Positions 36,785 to 46,949 of a stretch of DNA of 64,000 nucleotides are shown here, piece after piece (the stretch's first letter is position 1; each line of letters starts with the position of its first letter). Origin of the DNA: Methylocystis sp. Its GTDB lineage: Bacteria; Pseudomonadota; Alphaproteobacteria; Rhizobiales; Beijerinckiaceae. The position numbers and the translations under genes are program-made. The stretch covers positions 17,649-81,648 of the forward strand of contig PERY01000012.1 in the NCBI GenBank assembly GCA_002929055.1. Direction: 5' to 3'. The notes beneath the pieces are model-generated. The model did no database searches. It saw only the letters and a program-made list of their open reading frames with translations, and had not been told where the DNA came from.

Positions 36785-37960
36785 TCAGCCGGCAGCGGTC
36801 ATGTTCTGCACGGCCCTCGCGATTTCGAGCTCCTCGTTCGTCGCAATCACGTAAGCCGCGACACGAGAGCTTTTCGCGGAAATGATCTCCCGCCCGGCGC
36901 CATTTGCGCCCGGGTCCAGCGAGAGTCCCAACCACGCGCAGCCCTGCGCGACTTCCGCGCGAGTGGCGGCGTCGTTCTCACCGATGCCGCCGGTGAAGAC
37001 GAGCGCGTCCAGTCCTCCAAGCGCCGCCGTGAGCGAGCCGATCTCACGAATGATGCGATAGACAAAAAGAGCGATTGCCTCTTTGGCCGCCTCATCCGCC
37101 GAGGCGCGCAGCGCGCGCATGTCGGAGGAAAGACCCGAGACGCCGAGCAGGCCGGAGCGGCGATAGATCAAGTCCTCGAGTTCGCGCGCACCGAAGCCGT
37201 AGCTGTCCATCATATGGATGAGCACGCCGGGGTCCAGGGAGCCGCAGCGGGTTCCCATCATCAGCCCCTCGACCGCGGTGAAGCCCATCGTTGTCGCGAC
37301 GCTCAGGCCGTTCTTGACCGCGCAGAGGCTCGCGCCATTGCCAAGATGCGCGACGATCACACGACCCTCGGCGATGCTTGGGGCGATCTCCTTCAGTCGG
37401 GCGGTTACATAGGCGTAAGAGACGCCGTGGAAGCCGTAGCGCCGCACGCCTGCATCGGAATATTCCCGGGGAATCGCGAAAGCCCGCGCGATCGGCGGCT
37501 GGGTCTCATGGAACGCCGTATCGAAGCAGGCGACCTGCGGCAGTTGCGGATGCGCGGCGCGCATCGCCCGGATCACGGCGAGATTGTGCGGCTGATGGAG
37601 CGGCGCGAGAGGAATGAAGGTCGCCAGCCTCTCGATAATCTCATCCTTGAGCCGCACCGGCGCAGCATATTCGCCGCCGCCATGCACGACGCGATGGCCG
37701 ACCGCCGCCAGCGCGCCGCCGTCTAGCCACGGCCCGGCGAGGCGCAGCATGAGGCTCGTGGCGGCGCCGTGGTCGAAGCCCTCTGGCGGAAACTCCTCCT
37801 GAAGAAGGACTTTACCCTCCGGGTCCGAGAGCTTCGCCAGCGGCGTCGCGCCGATACCTTCGATCTGTCCCTTCACCCGCAGCGACGGGGTCTCGGCGGC
37901 GTCGAAGACCGCGAATTTGATGCTGGACGAACCCGCGTTGACGACTGCGATGCCGGGCAT
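36785..37960 (-). CDS. ackA: Acetate kinase
   Basis: A 391-residue ASKHA-fold kinase that interconverts acetyl phosphate plus ADP and acetate plus ATP. Start at 37960 gives MPGIAVVNAGSSSIKFAVFD, the family N-terminus. Also visible are VGHRVVHGGGEY, CFDTAFHETQPP, YGFHGVSYAYV, VIVAHLGNGASLCAV, TMGFTAVEGLMMGTRCGSLDPG and VFTGGIGENDAATR. In methanotrophs AckA usually works after phosphoketolase; here no pta or xfp gene is adjacent. It is preceded by a terminator and micro-ORF on the same strand. Confidence 0.95.
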   Translation of the reverse strand: MPGIAVVNAGSSSIKFAVFDAAETPSLRVKGQIEGIGATPLAKLSDPEGKVLLQEEFPPEGFDHGAATSLMLRLAGPWLDGGALAAVGHRVVHGGGEYAAPVRLKDEIIERLATFIPLAPLHQPHNLAVIRAMRAAHPQLPQVACFDTAFHETQPPIARAFAIPREYSDAGVRRYGFHGVSYAYVTARLKEIAPSIAEGRVIVAHLGNGASLCAVKNGLSVATTMGFTAVEGLMMGTRCGSLDPGVLIHMMDSYGFGARELEDLIYRRSGLLGVSGLSSDMRALRASADEAAKEAIALFVYRIIREIGSLTAALGGLDALVFTGGIGENDAATRAEVAQGCAWLGLSLDPGANGAGREIISAKSSRVAAYVIATNEELEIARAVQNMTAAG

Positions 37961-38017
37961 GATACGAGGCCTTCTCCGGGGTTGCCGCGGCCAATGGCTT
38001 GCAAACGCCTGAATCAA

Positions 38018-38053
38018 AAAGACCGCCAGCGCCTTCAGGCGCTGACGGTCTTT
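38018..38053 (-). terminator. Intrinsic terminator downstream of the micro-ORF
   Basis: A 16-bp stem with one mismatch (AAAGACCG-CAGCGCC type arms at 38018-38033 and 38038-38053, loop TTCA/TGAA) is followed on the minus strand by a T-run (TTTTT, 38016-38020). It lies 44 bp past the stop of the 23-codon ORF and 58 bp before the ackA start, so it closes a separate short transcript. Confidence 0.8.
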
Positions 38054-38096
38054 GAACCGGACCGTTCACGATCCGATCACGCACCGATCGTGGTGA

Positions 38097-38168
38097 TCAG
38101 AGCCTCGTGAGCGTGACAGCCGCGATGACGACCATTGTCAGCATGGCAGCGGGGACGAGCCAACCCAT
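38097..38168 (-). CDS. Micro-ORF: 23-residue single-membrane-helix peptide
   Basis: ATG at 38168 is preceded by a near-perfect Shine-Dalgarno, GGGAGGTAAAT. The peptide reads MGWLVPAAMLTMVV, then IAAVTLTRL and stop. It is one uninterrupted hydrophobic helix with an Arg near the C-terminus, giving N-out or N-in single-span topology. The unit is self-contained: a promoter (38228-38256) about 60 bp upstream and a strong intrinsic terminator (38018-38053) downstream, predicting an RNA of about 200 nt. No family was recognised. It may regulate or stabilise a membrane complex, or the transcript could be a regulatory RNA that also encodes a peptide. Confidence 0.65.
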   Translation of the reverse strand: MGWLVPAAMLTMVVIAAVTLTRL

Positions 38169-38227
38169 ATTTACCTCCCTCAATTCGCCTTTCACGGCGA
38201 CCGTTTTTCCTGCGTTTCCGCGAAAGC

Positions 38228-38256
38228 AGTACACTTGAGGGGATGGTGTTTGTCAA
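38228..38256 (-). promoter_or_regulatory. Sigma-70-type promoter for the micro-ORF
   Basis: On the minus strand TTGACA (38251-38256) is followed by a 17-bp spacer and TGTACT (38228-38233). It points at the 23-codon ORF and lies beyond the 3' end of clcA, so it is not the clcA promoter. Confidence 0.65.
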
Positions 38257-38328
38257 GTCCTAACCGCCTCTTCCCGCTATGCGCCCCCCGGGAAAGCGAT
38301 TTGCCCAAGATTCCGGGGCCGTTGATCT

Positions 38329-39648
38329 TTAACCGCCTTTCAGCAGTCGCGCGCGCAGGGAATCATAGACCGGCGGGCAGCGCAGAATCGTGGGAACGAG
38401 CATGGCCGTAAAGCAGGCGGCGAGCATGGGCAGGAGCATGGCGACGCTGCCGGTCATTTCGGTGACGAGGACGATGCCCGTCAGCGGCGCCCGCACGACG
38501 CCGGTGAAAAAGGCCGTCATGCCCACGAGCGCAAAAGCCTGGGGCTGGAGCTCGAGCCCCGGAAGGACGAGCCCGCAGGCCACCCCGAACAAAAGCCCGA
38601 ACTGCGCCCCGAGCGCCAGCAGCGGGGCGAAGAGCCCGCCCGGCGTCCCGGCGGAATAGGAAACCGCCCCAAGCCAGAATCGAACAAGAAAAACAGATGG
38701 AAGGACGAAGATATCGGCGGAGCCGGCCAGCGCCCGCTGGGTGAGTCCGTCGCCTCCGCCGACCAGCCCCGGCGCGAACCATCCGAGCGCCCCCGCCGCG
38801 GCTCCGACCAAACCGGCGCGGGTCTCGACCGGCAGGCGGCTCGCGCCAACCATCGTCAACGTCGCGAGCAGGCCGCGGTTATAGGCGATCGCCAGCAGGC
38901 CCGCCGCCCCGCCGAGCAGGAAGAACAGCGGTCCGGCCGCCGCAGGCGAGGCTTTCAGCGCCGGCAGGTCGAAATCCGCGGAATCGCCCAGAAGGAGATG
39001 CGCGGTTGCGATCGCGGTCGACGACGCCGCCAGCGCGGCGATGGCGACACGGCTCTCGAACTTCTGGACCAGTTCCTCCAGAACAAAGACCGCCCCGGCC
39101 ATGGGCGCGTTGAAGGCGGTCGCCAGACCGGCCCCCGCCCCCGCCGCCAGAAGGACGCGGTTGTCCGCCCAGCCGCGCCGGAACGCTGCGCCAACGAGAT
39201 GACCGAAGACCGCGCCCATCTGCACGCTCGGCCCCTCGCGGCCCAAGGCAAGGCCCGAGCCGATGGCGAGCACGCCCCCGAAAAACTTCACCGGCAGGAG
39301 GACGAAGGGCGCCGGTGGCGCCTCGCCATGCAGCACGGCCTCGACATGAGGGATGCCGCTCCCGGACGCGTGGGGCGAGAAGCGGCGCACGAGCCAGGCC
39401 GCCATCATCGCCGCGCCGGCGCACAGCCCGACGACAAGGAAAAGTCCGAGGACCGAAAAGCCATGCGTCCAGCCGATGACAACTACGCGCAGATGATCGG
39501 CCTTCTCGAGCGCCATGCGAAACAGCGCGCCCACAAGCCCCGCCGCCGCGCCGACGAGAAGCGCCAGCAGCGCAAGCGTGACGAGATCGCCCTCGTCGCC
39601 CGTCTCCGCCTCTGCTTGTGCCTCTACCTGCCGCGCGCGATCATCCAT
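38329..39648 (-). CDS. clcA: ClC family chloride channel/H+-Cl- antiporter
   Basis: A 439-residue polytopic ClC transporter. Start at 39648 (MDDRARQVEAQAEAETGDEGD) gives a normal length; the longer frame runs back through the bufferin-like gene region. The selectivity motifs are GSGIPHVEAVLHG, GREGPSVQMGAVFGH (with the gating Glu) and GGLFAPLLALGAQ. The Glu in FVLEELVQKFESR occupies the intracellular proton-glutamate position of ClC-ec1, favouring an exchanger over a channel. Function: chloride/proton exchange, often for acid resistance. It diverges from the bufferin-like gene (109 bp between starts). Confidence 0.92.
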   Translation of the reverse strand: MDDRARQVEAQAEAETGDEGDLVTLALLALLVGAAAGLVGALFRMALEKADHLRVVVIGWTHGFSVLGLFLVVGLCAGAAMMAAWLVRRFSPHASGSGIPHVEAVLHGEAPPAPFVLLPVKFFGGVLAIGSGLALGREGPSVQMGAVFGHLVGAAFRRGWADNRVLLAAGAGAGLATAFNAPMAGAVFVLEELVQKFESRVAIAALAASSTAIATAHLLLGDSADFDLPALKASPAAAGPLFFLLGGAAGLLAIAYNRGLLATLTMVGASRLPVETRAGLVGAAAGALGWFAPGLVGGGDGLTQRALAGSADIFVLPSVFLVRFWLGAVSYSAGTPGGLFAPLLALGAQFGLLFGVACGLVLPGLELQPQAFALVGMTAFFTGVVRAPLTGIVLVTEMTGSVAMLLPMLAACFTAMLVPTILRCPPVYDSLRARLLKGG

Positions 39649-39693
39649 GCGGCCATGGTAACGCAAGGCTGCGTTTCGTCGAAACGGCGCTGA

Positions 39694-39722
39694 TTGACAT
39701 CGGAATGCGCCGGGCCCTACGC
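39694..39722 (+). promoter_or_regulatory. Possible promoter of the bufferin-like gene
   Basis: TTGACA at 39694-39699, then 17 bp, then CTACGC at 39717-39722. The -35 is consensus and the -10 is poor, so an ECF-type or activator-dependent promoter is possible. It lies about 35 bp ahead of the TTG start. Confidence 0.35.
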
Positions 39723-39757
39723 TTCCTGCACAAAACAAAAATATCGGGGAGAGAAAA

Positions 39758-40015
39758 TTGAAGAAAGAAAGCGTCGCCGGAGCCACGCTCGCCATCGCCG
39801 CGGTCGCCATTGCGCTCGCGGGCGCCGCTCCGCCGGCAAAGGCGGCCTCCACCGGCAGGGTGCATTGTATCGGCGCCAATGGCTGCAAGGGCAAGTCTGA
39901 CTGCCACACGCCCAAGAACGCCTGCAAGGGCAAGAACGCCTGCAAGGGCCAGGGCTGGATTTATCAGGAAAGCGCCGAGGCCTGCGCGAGCGCGGGCGGC
40001 AAGGTGATGGACTGA
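39758..40015 (+). CDS. bufA2: Bufferin-like (BufA2-type) periplasmic peptide precursor
   Basis: An 85-residue precursor. Start is TTG at 39758, just after GGGGAGAG. Signal peptide residues 1-29 end AKA-AST. The mature part has six cysteines with regular spacing: HCIGANGC, KGKSDC, TPKNAC, KGKNAC, then GWIYQESAEAC and ASAGGK. The repeated CKGK/ACKGQ units and the closing EACASAGGK match the BufA2 group of bufferins, whose core cysteines are converted to thiooxazoles by an MNIO enzyme (BufB, DUF692) with a partner (BufC, DUF2063) and which chelate copper or other metals. No bufB/bufC gene is adjacent, so modification would need enzymes encoded elsewhere, or the peptide is unmodified. Confidence 0.72.
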   Translation: MKKESVAGATLAIAAVAIALAGAAPPAKAASTGRVHCIGANGCKGKSDCHTPKNACKGKNACKGQGWIYQESAEACASAGGKVMD

Positions 40016-40040
40016 TCCACGCGCAAAGACGCGGGCGGCG

Positions 40041-40925
40041 TCACAAATCGCCGACCGCCCTTATGTCGACGCTCACGTCGAGCGCCTGACGCCCGGCCCC
40101 GACAATGACCCCGTCGATCGGCGACACGTCGGCGTAATCCCGGCCCAAGGCGACGACGATATGATTCTCATCGGCGTACATCGCGTTCGTCGGATCGAGG
40201 TGAATCCAGCCGAAGGGTTCGCCGCACCACACCGCGACCCAGGCGTGCGAGGCGTCTGCGCCCTCGAGGCGCGGCTGCCCCCGCGCGGGGATCGTGCGGA
40301 TATAGCCGCTGACATAAGCGGCGGGCAGCGCGAGGCCGCGCAAACCCGCGATCATGATATGCGCGAAGTCCTGACACACGCCGCCGCGCGCGTCGAAGGC
40401 TTCCGCGAGCGGCGTCGCGACATGGGTGGCGTGCGGATCATAGGCGAAGTCCCGCTGAATGCGGCGCATGAGTTCTTCAGCACCCTCCAGCACGGGCCGC
40501 CCGGGAGGGAAGCTTTCGCGCGCATAATGCGTCGCGGGGGCGTAAAGCGGCGCCTGTCGGCTCGGGAAGAGCCAGTGCACAGGCGACTCTCGCGCGAGCG
40601 TCCGCGATCCGGCGGCGGCGCGGGACACACTCTCCCACGCCGGCGTAAGACAGGGCGCCGGCGGCTCGACCCGATCGACTTCGACGCGTGCGTAAAGTGC
40701 GATGCGCAGCCGGGCATGGGGCTCGCGTATCGTGGTTTCGACGATGTGATTGCCGAAGAAGTCGATGCTGCTGCGCGCGCTCTCGGGCGTCGGGGAGGCG
40801 TCTATGCGGCTCGACAGCACGCGCTGCCTCGCGCAGTCGCGGGGAGTGAGCCTGATCGCGCAGCGCGTCGCGCCGACGCTCGCCTCGTAGCTGTAGGTGG
40901 TGACGTGACTGATGTCGTAGATCAC
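40041..40925 (-). CDS. Transglutaminase-like cysteine peptidase family protein
   Basis: A 294-residue cytosolic protein. Residues about 1-85 are the transglutaminase N-terminal beta domain ([30 protein letters not shown]). The catalytic core has GGVCQDFAHIMIAGLRGLALPAAYVSGY (Cys near 183), DASHAWVAVW (His near 230) and HLDPTNAMYADENHIVVALGRDYADVSP (Asp near 243), a complete Cys-His-Asp triad. Its start overlaps the ATP-grasp gene stop by 4 bp (ATGA). In this conserved gene set it is predicted to cleave or form peptide/isopeptide amide bonds made by the neighbouring ligases. Confidence 0.92.
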   Translation of the reverse strand: MIYDISHVTTYSYEASVGATRCAIRLTPRDCARQRVLSSRIDASPTPESARSSIDFFGNHIVETTIREPHARLRIALYARVEVDRVEPPAPCLTPAWESVSRAAAGSRTLARESPVHWLFPSRQAPLYAPATHYARESFPPGRPVLEGAEELMRRIQRDFAYDPHATHVATPLAEAFDARGGVCQDFAHIMIAGLRGLALPAAYVSGYIRTIPARGQPRLEGADASHAWVAVWCGEPFGWIHLDPTNAMYADENHIVVALGRDYADVSPIDGVIVGAGRQALDVSVDIRAVGDL

Positions 40926-43441
40926 GCGAGCTTCGAACGTTTGTCAGCCGGCGCCGGATCGCTGGCGTAGGAGAAGTAACGCTCCGAGACGGCGTTGGCG
41001 AGCGCCATCAGCCTCTGCTCGAAGAAAAGCATGCGCCCCGTGTCGAGGCGGCGCGCGTCCTCGGCCTCGAGATCGGCGCGCAGCGAGACCGCGAGGCGGC
41101 GCTGCGACTCCATCATGCCGTCGTCGGCGAGCGCCGGAAGCGCCGCGAGATGTTCGTCGATACGGCGCGCCTGGAAGGCGACGGAACGCGGATTGAAGGG
41201 ATCGAGCATCGCCATGTCGAGCGCGGGGGCGAGCGCCGGGCCGGCGAGGTAGCGCGCGCGATAGGTGATCTGCGTGTCGACGAGTTCGAGCAAGGCGTCG
41301 AGCGTCTCCATCGTCGGATCGTCGTCGGCGAACTGGCGCGCGAAGCGGCAGGTGTTGATGGCGCGCTCGATGCGCTTGCCGAGATCGATGAACGCCCAGC
41401 CCGAAACGCGATTGAAATTCTCGTCCATGAGGCCCGAGAGCGCCGCGAGCGTATGCAGCGCACGGTCGACGATCTCCAGTATTTCCGGCTCCGGAAGCGT
41501 CGCGCAGCCCGCGCCGTGATCGAGGCGGGTCTCCAGACGCACCAGCAATTGCCACATGTCCTGCGACAGGCGTTCGCGCACGATGGAGGCGGCGCCTTTC
41601 GCCTGCGCGGCGATGGCGCGGGCCGAACCGTAAATGTCGGCGTTGCTCGCTGCGTCGAGCGCGATCGTCGCGCTGGAATGCGTGGCCGCCGTCGGCGCGG
41701 CGGCGCCCCAGGCGAAAAGCAGCCGCTCGCAGCGTTCGATTGGCTGGCGCCCCTGCAGCGCGTTGCTCTGCGTCTCTGTCATGCGATTGCACAGACAGCG
41801 CACGACGCGCAGCGTCGCTTCGGCGCGCTCGAGGTAGCGGCCCATCCAGAAGAGATTGTCGGCCGCGCGGCTTGGCAGATTGCCGGGCACGCGCACGACG
41901 GGCACGTCGTTCTTCGTCGGCAGCAGCGTCGCGTTTTCGACGGCTGTGTCGGCGATGACCCAGACATCGACGGACTGCGCACCGGCGCCCATCGACACAG
42001 CGCGCGCGTCGCGCCGGCCGGAGACGCGGCAAAAACCGCCCGGCATCACAACCCAGCCTCCGGGCGTCGCGGCCGCGAAGATTCGAAGCGAAAACGGACG
42101 GGGCGTGAGCGCGCCGCCGTCCCATGCGGGCGTGGTCGAGAGCTTCACCACCTCCTGCCCGACATAGTCCATGCCGCGCGTATGCATGGCGCGGACGAGA
42201 CGCGCGCGTTGCGCCTCGTCGAGTTCGGCGCCGATGGCGGGTCGCCCCTCCAGACCCTCGGCCTGGTCGCCAAAGGCGCCGGCGAAGGCCCGGTTGTCGA
42301 AGTCGCGCAGGATTTCGCCGCGCTCGGCATCCTGCCCGCACCACCAGGTCGCGACATTGGGAAGACGCAATGTCTCGCCCAGCAGCCGCTGCGCGAGCGC
42401 AGGCAGGAAGCTCATCAGCGCGCGCGACTCCACAAGCCCCGCGCCCGGCATGTTGGCCATCGCCACCGCGCCCTGCCGGATGGCGTCGAAGAGGCCCGGC
42501 ACGCCCAGCCGCGATGCGGCGTTCGCCTCGAGCGGGTCGAGCCAGTCGGCGTCGACGCGCCGCCACAACACGTCCGCCCGCTTCAGCCCCGCAACGGTGC
42601 GCACATGCAGCTTGCCTTCGCTCGTCGCGAGATCGCCGCCCTCGACGAGCAGGAAGCCGAGATAGCGCGCCAGATAGACCTGCTCGGAGTAGGTCTCGCT
42701 GAAGGGCCCCGGCGTCATGAGACAGATGCGCGGATCAGAGCGCGTTGCAGCGCTCATCAGCGCAGCACGGAAATCGCGAAAGAAACCTGCGAGCCTGCGC
42801 ACCTTCATGTCGCGATAGAGGCTGGGGAAGGCGCGCGCGAGGATGAGGCGGTTTTCGATCGCGTAGCCCGCGCCCGACGGCGCCTGCGCGCGGTCGCCGA
42901 GCACCCACCATTTGCCGTCAGGCCCGCGGCCGATGTCGACGGCGTAGAAGCGCAGCCAACGCCCGCCAACCGGCTTGACGCCGCGCATGGGGCGGATGAA
43001 TTCCGGCGAACCGGCCACGGCCGCCGCGGGCAGCGCGCCTTCGGCGACGAGGCGGCCCTCGCCGTAAACGTCCTGCAAAATCTGGTCGAGAAGCTCGGCC
43101 CGCTGCGCGACGCCAGCGGCGATCTGGGACCACTCGGTCTCGTTGAGCACCAATGGCAGGCGGCTCAATGGCCAGGGACGCTCGCGCGTCTCGCCATGAA
43201 CGCGATAGGTGACGCCCATGTCGTTGATGCGCCGGGCGGCTGCGGCGAAGCGCTGTTCGACGCCCTCCTGCCCCAGCCCCGCCAGCGTCTCGAGCAGCGT
43301 GGTCCAGTGCGGACGCGGCGCGCCGTCCGGGCCGATCAGTTCGTCGGGAACGCCCGGTATCGGTCGATAATCGGCAATCCAGGCGGCGAGCCGCCGCGCT
43401 TCTTCGCCTGGGATCGCAAGGGCCTCATGTTCAGCGGCCAA
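40922..43441 (-). CDS. Circularly permuted ATP-grasp protein fused to alpha-E domain
   Basis: An 839-residue fusion. Residues about 75-480 form the circularly permuted type 2 ATP-grasp module (DUF404/DUF407), with [95 protein letters not shown] and [20 protein letters not shown]. Residues about 527-830 form the all-helical alpha-E domain (DUF403), beginning [24 protein letters not shown]-grasp enzymes make amide bonds via acyl phosphates; alpha-E is an obligate partner of unknown chemistry. Overlaps the upstream gene by 11 bp and the downstream gene by 4 bp, implying coupled translation and a complex. Confidence 0.92.
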   Translation of the reverse strand: MAAEHEALAIPGEEARRLAAWIADYRPIPGVPDELIGPDGAPRPHWTTLLETLAGLGQEGVEQRFAAAARRINDMGVTYRVHGETRERPWPLSRLPLVLNETEWSQIAAGVAQRAELLDQILQDVYGEGRLVAEGALPAAAVAGSPEFIRPMRGVKPVGGRWLRFYAVDIGRGPDGKWWVLGDRAQAPSGAGYAIENRLILARAFPSLYRDMKVRRLAGFFRDFRAALMSAATRSDPRICLMTPGPFSETYSEQVYLARYLGFLLVEGGDLATSEGKLHVRTVAGLKRADVLWRRVDADWLDPLEANAASRLGVPGLFDAIRQGAVAMANMPGAGLVESRALMSFLPALAQRLLGETLRLPNVATWWCGQDAERGEILRDFDNRAFAGAFGDQAEGLEGRPAIGAELDEAQRARLVRAMHTRGMDYVGQEVVKLSTTPAWDGGALTPRPFSLRIFAAATPGGWVVMPGGFCRVSGRRDARAVSMGAGAQSVDVWVIADTAVENATLLPTKNDVPVVRVPGNLPSRAADNLFWMGRYLERAEATLRVVRCLCNRMTETQSNALQGRQPIERCERLLFAWGAAAPTAATHSSATIALDAASNADIYGSARAIAAQAKGAASIVRERLSQDMWQLLVRLETRLDHGAGCATLPEPEILEIVDRALHTLAALSGLMDENFNRVSGWAFIDLGKRIERAINTCRFARQFADDDPTMETLDALLELVDTQITYRARYLAGPALAPALDMAMLDPFNPRSVAFQARRIDEHLAALPALADDGMMESQRRLAVSLRADLEAEDARRLDTGRMLFFEQRLMALANAVSERYFSYASDPAPADKRSKLA

Positions 43442-46400
43442 AACTCCTCCGAAAATCCAGCGTCAACGGAAACTCGCCAGCAGGCTCTTCGCGCGGCGGC
43501 TCCACGCGTCCCGGCGTATGGCCGTGATCCTGAAAGCGCGAGAGGCGCCGGGACTCGGCCTCGTGAAAATTGACGGGGAATGTGTCGTAACTGCGCCCGC
43601 CGGGATGAACGCTATGGTAGAGGCAACCACCAAGCGACCGGTTGCTCCAGCCGTCGACCACATCGAATGTGAGCGGCGTGTGCAGCGGAATCGTGGGATG
43701 CATACCGGAAGACGGCTGCCAGGCCTTGAAGCGGACGCCCGCCACCGCCTCGCCCACGACGCCGGTCGAGACGAGCGGCACACGGCGGCCGTTGCAGGCG
43801 ACGACATGCCGGTTCTGCACGAAATGCTTCGCCTTCACTTCGAGACGCTCGACTGACGAATCCACATAGCGCACCGTGCCGCCGGCCGAGCCCTCTTCGC
43901 CCAGCACATGCCAGGGCTCGAGCGCGTGACGGATTTCGAGCGTCACCCCGCCATGCTCGACACGGCCAGCGAGCGGGAAGCGGAACTCGTACTGCGCCTT
44001 GAACCATTCCGCCTCGAACGGATAGCCGGCGCGCGCGAGGTCTTCGAGCACGCCGAGGAAATCCGCCCACACGAAATGCGGCAGCATGAATCTGTCGTGC
44101 AGCGCCGTTCCCCAGCGTACGCAATGGCCCTCTTGCGGCTCGCGCCAGAACCAGGCGACGAGCGCACGTAGCAGGAGCTGCTGCGCGAGGCTCATGCGCG
44201 GGTCCGGCGGCATCTCGAAGGCGCGGAACTCGACAAGCCCGAGCCGGCCTGTCGGACCATCGGGCGAATAGAGCTTGTCGATGCAGATTTCCGAGCGATG
44301 GGTGTTGCCGGAAACGTCGACGAGCAGATTGCGGTAGAGGCGATCGACAAGCCAGAGCGGGAAACCGGTCTCGCCCGCAGCCGGCGTATTGGCGAGCGCA
44401 ATCTCCAGCTCGTAAAGCGCGTCGTGACGCGCCTCGTCGATGCGCGGACTCTGGCTCGTCGGGCCGATGAAAAGTCCCGAGAAGAGATAAGAAAGCGACG
44501 GGTGCCGCTGCCAATAGAGCACGAGGCTCTTCAGGAGGTCTGGCCGGCGCAGGAAGGGCGAATCCGGCGGCGTCAATCCGCCGAGCACCACATGATTGCC
44601 GCCGCCCGAACCCATGCAGCGCCCGTCGGTCATGAACTTGCTGGTGGTGAGCCGCGCGAGCCGAGCTTCATCATACAGCGCGGTCGTATTCTCAACCGCT
44701 TCGCGCCATGACGCGACCGGGTGGACATTCACTTCGATCACGCCCGGATCCGGCGTCACCTTGATGACTTCGAGCCGCGGATCGACCGGCGGCGGATAGC
44801 CTTCGATATGCAGCGGCATGCCGAGATCAGCGGCCGTCGTCTCCACGGCGGCAAGCATCTCGAGATAATCTTCCAGCTTCTCGACAGGCGGCATGAAGAC
44901 GCAAAGCACGCCATCTCGCGCTTCGATTGCGACCGCCGTTCGCACGGCGCCATCCGCAACCGACTGGCCGTAGACTTGCTGACCGCTCGCGCGCGTCTCG
45001 CTGTAAATGTGCTGGAGATGCGATGGATCGGGGAGTTCGCCGCGCTCCTCCATCGGATCCTGATTATGAACGTAAGGATAGGCGGACGGCGGCACCCACG
45101 GCAGCGCATTCAGCGGCAGGCGCAAGCCGACGGGAGAGTCGCCCGGCGCAAGATAGAGACGTCCGCGCCGCAGAGGCCAGCGCTCGGAAAGCCAGCGCCG
45201 CCCCTGCGCGTTCCAGCGCTGGATGGGCAGGACATAGCCTGTCGGCGTCCCGAGTCCGCGCTCGAAGACGCGCATCATGCGCGCCCGCTCTTCCGGGTCT
45301 TCGAGCTTGGGGTCGCCGGGGTCGGCGTTGATCGGAAGCTGCCCCTCCTTCAGCATCCAATGCGCAGGGTCTTCATAGGCCGGGATGATGTAATCCTTGC
45401 CGACGCCGAGCGTCTCGGCAAGTTCGAACGCGAAGCGGCCCGCGTCGATGGCGTTGGTCTCCCTGGAGTCCATGCCCGCAACGAGTGCGGGATTTTTCCA
45501 GATCGGCTTGCCGTCCTTGCGCCAGTAGAGCGCGAAGGCCCAGCGTGGCAGGCTCTCGCCCGGATACCACTTGCCCTGCCCGTAATGCAGGAAGCCGCCG
45601 GGGCCAAAGCGCGCGCGGAGCCTTCGGATGAGTTCGTCGGCGCGGGCGCGCTTGGTCGGTCCGACCGCCGCCGTGTTCCATTCCGCGGATTGAAAGTCGT
45701 CGATGGAGACGAAGGTCGGCTCGCCGCCCATTGTGAGGCGCACGTCCTGCGCCTCGAGGTCGACGTCCACGGCCTGGCCGAGCTTGTCGAGCCGCTTCCA
45801 GGCGTCGTCCGAGAAGGGCGCGGTGATGCGCGGCGCCTCACGGATGCGCTCCACGCGCATCTCGAAGTTGAAGTCGCATTCTGCCGGTTCGACCACGCCG
45901 GTGACAGGCGCGCAGGAGCGGTAATGCGGCGCGCCGCAAAGCGGCAGATGACCCTCGCCGCAAAAGAGGCCGGAGGTGGCGTCGAGGCCGATCCAGCCGG
46001 CGCCGGGAAGATAAACTTCCGTCCAGGCGTGGAGATCGGTGAAGTCGTGATCCGTGCCCATCGGCCCTTCTATGGGGTCGAGGTCTTCCTTGAGCTGGAT
46101 CAGATAGCCCGAGACGAAGCGCGCCGCGAAGCCCAGCCGCCGCAGTATCTGCACGAGCAGCCACGAGGAGTCCCGGCAGGAGCCAGAGCGCAGCGTCAGC
46201 GTCTCGTCCGGCGTCTGCACGCCGGGCTCCATGCGGATGACGTAGCGGATGTCCTTTTGCAGTTGCGCATTGAGATCGACGAGAAAGTCGATCGTGCGGC
46301 GCGTCTCGCGCGAAACGCCGCGCACATAATCTTCGAGCGGCGCGCCGGCGGCTTCGATCTCCAGATAGGCCGCAAGCTCCGTCTCAAGCTCCGGCTTGTA

Positions 46401-46712
46401 GACGAAGGGGAACTCCTCCGCATGCGGCTCTATGAAAAAGTCGAAGGGGTTGTAGACCGCCATCTCGGCGAGGAGATCGACCTCGATCTTGAACTCGCGC
46501 GCGGGCTCGGGAAACACCAGCCGCGCCTGCCAGTTGCCGTGCGGGTCCTGCTGCCAGTTGATGAAATGCTCGGCGGGCAGGATCTTCAGCGAGTAGCTGT
46601 TGACCCGCGTGCGGCAATGCGGCGCGGGCCGCAGGCGGATGACCTGCGGGCCAAGGCCGACGAGGCGGTCATATTTGTAGTGCGTGACGTGATGAAGCGC
46701 GACTTGGATCGA
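43431..46712 (-). CDS. Transglutaminase-DUF2126 (putative amidoligase) fusion
   Basis: A 1093-residue protein. Start TTG at 46712 was chosen because family members begin [20 protein letters not shown] 46733 would add seven residues. Residues about 1-300 hold a transglutaminase N domain and core with [21 protein letters not shown] (Cys near 178), [26 protein letters not shown] (His and Asp). Residues about 330-1093 are DUF2126, described in Pfam as a putative amidoligase, with [55 protein letters not shown] and [21 protein letters not shown]. First gene of the operon. The set was predicted by Iyer, Aravind and colleagues to build and trim peptide or poly-amide modifications; no product is known. 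Confidence 0.92.
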   Translation of the reverse strand, partial: SIQVALHHVTHYKYDRLVGLGPQVIRLRPAPHCRTRVNSYSLKILPAEHFINWQQDPHGNWQARLVFPEPAREFKIEVDLLAEMAVYNPFDFFIEPHAEEFPFVYKPELETELAAYLEIEAAGAPLEDYVRGVSRETRRTIDFLVDLNAQLQKDIRYVIRMEPGVQTPDETLTLRSGSCRDSSWLLVQILRRLGFAARFVSGYLIQLKEDLDPIEGPMGTDHDFTDLHAWTEVYLPGAGWIGLDATSGLFCGEGHLPLCGAPHYRSCAPVTGVVEPAECDFNFEMRVERIREAPRITAPFSDDAWKRLDKLGQAVDVDLEAQDVRLTMGGEPTFVSIDDFQSAEWNTAAVGPTKRARADELIRRLRARFGPGGFLHYGQGKWYPGESLPRWAFALYWRKDGKPIWKNPALVAGMDSRETNAIDAGRFAFELAETLGVGKDYIIPAYEDPAHWMLKEGQLPINADPGDPKLEDPEERARMMRVFERGLGTPTGYVLPIQRWNAQGRRWLSERWPLRRGRLYLAPGDSPVGLRLPLNALPWVPPSAYPYVHNQDPMEERGELPDPSHLQHIYSETRASGQQVYGQSVADGAVRTAVAIEARDGVLCVFMPPVEKLEDYLEMLAAVETTAADLGMPLHIEGYPPPVDPRLEVIKVTPDPGVIEVNVHPVASWREAVENTTALYDEARLARLTTSKFMTDGRCMGSGGGNHVVLGGLTPPDSPFLRRPDLLKSLVLYWQRHPSLSYLFSGLFIGPTSQSPRIDEARHDALYELEIALANTPAAGETGFPLWLVDRLYRNLLVDVSGNTHRSEICIDKLYSPDGPTGRLGLVEFRAFEMPPDPRMSLAQQLLLRALVAWFWREPQEGHCVRWGTALHDRFMLPHFVWADFLGVLEDLARAGYPFEAEWFKAQYEFRFPLAGRVEHGGVTLEIRHALEPWHVLGEEGSAGGTVRYVDSSVERLEVKAKHFVQNRHVVACNGRRVPLVSTGVVGEAVAGVRFKAWQPSSGMHPTIPLHTPLTFDVVDGWSNRSLGGCLYHSVHPGGRSYDTFPVNFHEAESRRLSRFQDHGHTPGRVEPPREEPAGEFPLTLDFRRSFGR

Positions 46713-46949
46713 CAAGGGAGGCGCCTTTCGCAAAGCGGCATGCTGCGCCGCGAGATGAATGTAGCTGAGCGGCGCCCGAAGAAGTCAATCAGATTGGCAG
46801 GAAAGGCGTAATTTTGCTTGCAATTCCCGCAGCGTGACCGGCTGATGGGCAGACGGCGCCCAAGATGGCGGCGTCACCGAAAACGCACCTTCTATCAGCC
46901 GCCGAAACCGGCCGAAAGATTCCTTGTCCTTAATGCACCGGTTTCGCCC

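Noticed and set aside
41150..43573. 807-codon plus-strand open frame antisense to the ATP-grasp/alpha-E gene
   Set aside because: The opposite strand has clear family motifs and coupled overlaps; the plus-strand translation is compositionally biased and has no motif.
44721..46811. 696-codon plus-strand open frame antisense to DUF2126
   Set aside because: Same shadow effect; the minus-strand protein matches a known family across its length.
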